A stretch of DNA of 64,000 bases from NCBI GenBank assembly GCA_900104375.1, contig LT629302.1, positions 2,320,001 to 2,384,000 on the forward strand. The letters are read 5' to 3'. Of this stretch, positions 62,461 to 64,000 are shown piece by piece. The stretch comes from Flavobacteriaceae bacterium MAR_2010_188. GTDB taxonomy: Bacteria; Bacteroidota; Bacteroidia; Flavobacteriales; Flavobacteriaceae. The notes beneath the pieces are model-generated. The model ran no database searches. It saw nothing but the letters and a program-made list of their open reading frames with translations, and had not been told where the DNA came from. The stretch's first letter is position 1. The number at the start of each line of letters is the position of its first letter. The position numbers were made by a program, and so were the translations under genes.

Positions 62461-63549
62461 TTAATCAAAATCAAAACGTACACCCAAAGAGATATTGTTT
62501 TGATTAACTAACTGATTCTTAAAAATTGTATTTAAATCATACTTTGCATAAAGACTTACATCGCCAATACCAACGTATCCACTTAGTCCATAAACAAAAT
62601 CAGAAGTATTATAATCCTTGCGTATTTTTTGTTTGACCCGATCACTGTCTTCTTTATATTTTAATTTTTGTTGGGTACCTATATTGAAACCTGCGTAGCC
62701 ACCGATACCTACTTTAAATTGCTCGTGGGTAGAATATCTAAAATAGGTATCTCGCTCTATTTTTTTAGATGGGCCGAATTCAAAATGAAGTGGCACAACA
62801 ATATTGGTCATCCTAAATTCTGATTTATTTAAGTCCACCGGGAAATCTATCAAGTTGGACATATCACCATCCTGTTCAAAATATAGATTGTCCTTGGCGT
62901 TTAATTTGTTCCATTGTAATGATAAACCGTACTTAAACCTCATTCCATTAGAATTTTGAAGCACTCTGGTTTTCCAAGCCCAACCAAGTTCCACAAATCC
63001 GGAACCAGCAAGTTCATAAGGAGAATCACCAAAGTCTGAGCCATCGATTATTGCATTATTAAAACCGATTGCAAAAACCAGGTCGGTTGTAGTCCGTACA
63101 TCATAGCGTTTTGGCCTATTATTACCTTTAATCTTAAAACCGGCGAAATTGTCACCATCGGTCCCCAAACTAAAACCGATATAAGAATCGTCTTCCATAG
63201 AAGTCTGATAGTTTTCGTCGTTTCGTCTCAATAATTCAATTTTGTTATCTATTATGGCCATTCTATTCTCGATGTTTAGAGCCCTTTTCTCGGCAGCTTC
63301 GCGTTTAAATTTTTCTGCTTCTTCCGAATTAATACTGCCATTTTCTAGGCGTTGATTGATTGACTCGACCTCTACTTTCAGAAATTCTTTTTCGGCCTCC
63401 ATAATCCGGTCCTTTAAATTTAAAAGAACCTGGATTTTCTTGGGATTTCTATCTTCTGATAAGGAATCCTCGCTTGGAGTTTGGGCTTGCATTTGATTAG
63501 TGATTAGATATAGAAATCCCATCACTACCATTTTTGTAATAGTGTTCAT
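62461..63549 (-). CDS. Outer-membrane barrel protein with coiled-coil N-terminus
   Basis: The protein has 362 residues with a signal peptide at about 1-22 (NQMQAQ). Residues 30-115 form a charged coiled coil (VEVESINQRLENGSINSEEAEKF, KRALNIENRMAIIDNKIELL). From about 120 to the end there are alternating strands (YIGFSLGTDGDNFAGFKI, FVELGWAWKTRV, ISLGVRFDFD), ending on F/D like an outer-membrane barrel. Function unknown. It is 82 bases downstream of the gene cut by the right edge, probably one operon. Confidence 0.75.
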   Translation of the reverse strand: MNTITKMVVMGFLYLITNQMQAQTPSEDSLSEDRNPKKIQVLLNLKDRIMEAEKEFLKVEVESINQRLENGSINSEEAEKFKREAAEKRALNIENRMAIIDNKIELLRRNDENYQTSMEDDSYIGFSLGTDGDNFAGFKIKGNNRPKRYDVRTTTDLVFAIGFNNAIIDGSDFGDSPYELAGSGFVELGWAWKTRVLQNSNGMRFKYGLSLQWNKLNAKDNLYFEQDGDMSNLIDFPVDLNKSEFRMTNIVVPLHFEFGPSKKIERDTYFRYSTHEQFKVGIGGYAGFNIGTQQKLKYKEDSDRVKQKIRKDYNTSDFVYGLSGYVGIGDVSLYAKYDLNTIFKNQLVNQNNISLGVRFDFD

Positions 63550-63631
63550 AACTGTTCGTTTTTTGATTTTAATTAATGATTTTTACTTTTTTATTGAATT
63601 TACCAGACCAGTAACCTAGCTCAAAAGTTCT

Positions 63632-64000
63632 TTAATTGTTTCGTTGCACTACCGCCGTTTTTACGGTTTCATAACTGTTTTTTAAGGCATCGAAAACCTT
63701 CTCTCGGAAAGAATCCTGTAAGTCTGCCTCAACGTCTTGAAGCAAAGCATCGGCATCTACAATCCTGGTATTTGCATTATAAATTCTTTTATTTATCAAT
63801 TCCTTTTGCGCAGATTTTAAAAGTGAATCAATCTCTCTTTCGGTTACACTAATATTATCTTGTTGCAGTTTTTTAATTTCGGCAACCACTTCGTTAATCT
63901 TTAAAGCTTCCGCAGATAATTCTGAGGACAATTCAGCTTTGGGTTGTTGGTCGGCCAATAAGGTTGCGGTGTTTGGATTTTCAGATTCTTCTTCAGCTAT
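63632..64000 (-). CDS. Hypothetical helical protein, 5' end outside the window
   Basis: The reading frame remains open to the right edge: upstream of the possible TTG at 63958 it continues ...IAEEESENPNTATLLADQQ, so the gene starts beyond 64000. The visible 122 residues are charged and helical (EIDSLLKSAQKELINKRIYNANTR, LLQDVEADLQDSFREKVFDALKNS). In flavobacteria, similar pairs (helical protein, then barrel protein) often follow a sigma factor gene; this is a guess from memory. No family assigned. Confidence 0.7.
   Translation of the reverse strand: MAEEESENPNTATLLADQQPKAELSSELSAEALKINEVVAEIKKLQQDNISVTEREIDSLLKSAQKELINKRIYNANTRIVDADALLQDVEADLQDSFREKVFDALKNSYETVKTAVVQRNN

Noticed and set aside
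62296-62511. 71-codon frame in the repeat block
   Set aside because: It is coded by the inverted repeats and runs into the barrel-protein gene; no homology is recognised.

Overview
The window comes from a member of the Bacteroidota, almost certainly family Flavobacteriaceae. The support is: Bacteroidota-type promoters (a -7 box TAnnTTTG, with a TTTG -33 box 19 bases upstream in front of the rRNA operon); almost no Shine-Dalgarno sequences; gldB and gldC gliding genes; a protein with a type IX secretion C-terminal domain; many SpI/SpII-exported proteins; and a primase that lacks its zinc ligands. Genus cannot be fixed from the sequence. Coding strands are AT-rich. The rRNA operon and its GC-rich processing stems stand out.

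Layout. 1-3610: a minus-strand rRNA operon (16S, tRNA-Ile, tRNA-Ala, 23S cut by the left edge) with two tandem promoters. 3776-17064: housekeeping and envelope genes: porin, rnhB, a large lipoprotein, an NdpA-type protein, lipB, a small YqaE protein, lysS, a DUF819 permease, a GH5 lipoprotein and a T9SS cargo protein. 17160-31561: peptidases, hydrolases and metabolism: metzincin-like lipoprotein, alpha/beta hydrolase, M49-like peptidase, hemL with a glucosaminidase and a PLP deaminase in one tight operon, a DUF5522 gene coupled to hutU, a DUF4136 lipoprotein and a SulP transporter. 31706-35759: two tandem amidohydrolases facing an M20 peptidase.

35753-54657 is the metabolic centre: eighteen minus-strand genes that may be one transcription unit running paaE, paaA, paaB, paaC, paaD, paaG, a PLP dehydratase, paaH, paaI, paaJ, paaZ, a crotonase, paaY, then a branched-chain 2-oxoacid dehydrogenase E2, ilvE and a fused E1. 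A TetR repressor gene (paaR) lies just upstream, and a perfect 7-4-7 inverted repeat sits between the -7 box and the paaE start. The pathway carries phenylacetyl-CoA to acetyl-CoA and succinyl-CoA. paaK (the CoA ligase) is not in the window. Two four-helix-bundle genes, of the family found as 23S rRNA intervening-sequence proteins, are inserted in this operon. Each is bounded by short tandem repeats in inverted orientation. Orphan arrays, mostly of 7-base period, sit at several other gene junctions and in the rRNA spacer. This is the most unusual structure in the window.

54705-64000: a rhodanese, a DUF4230 protein with an intrinsic terminator in front of it, a Tat-exported aminotransferase, gldC/gldB, nadE, a response regulator with a degenerate phosphorylation site, dnaG, a block of nested repeats, and an outer-membrane barrel protein behind a gene cut by the right edge.
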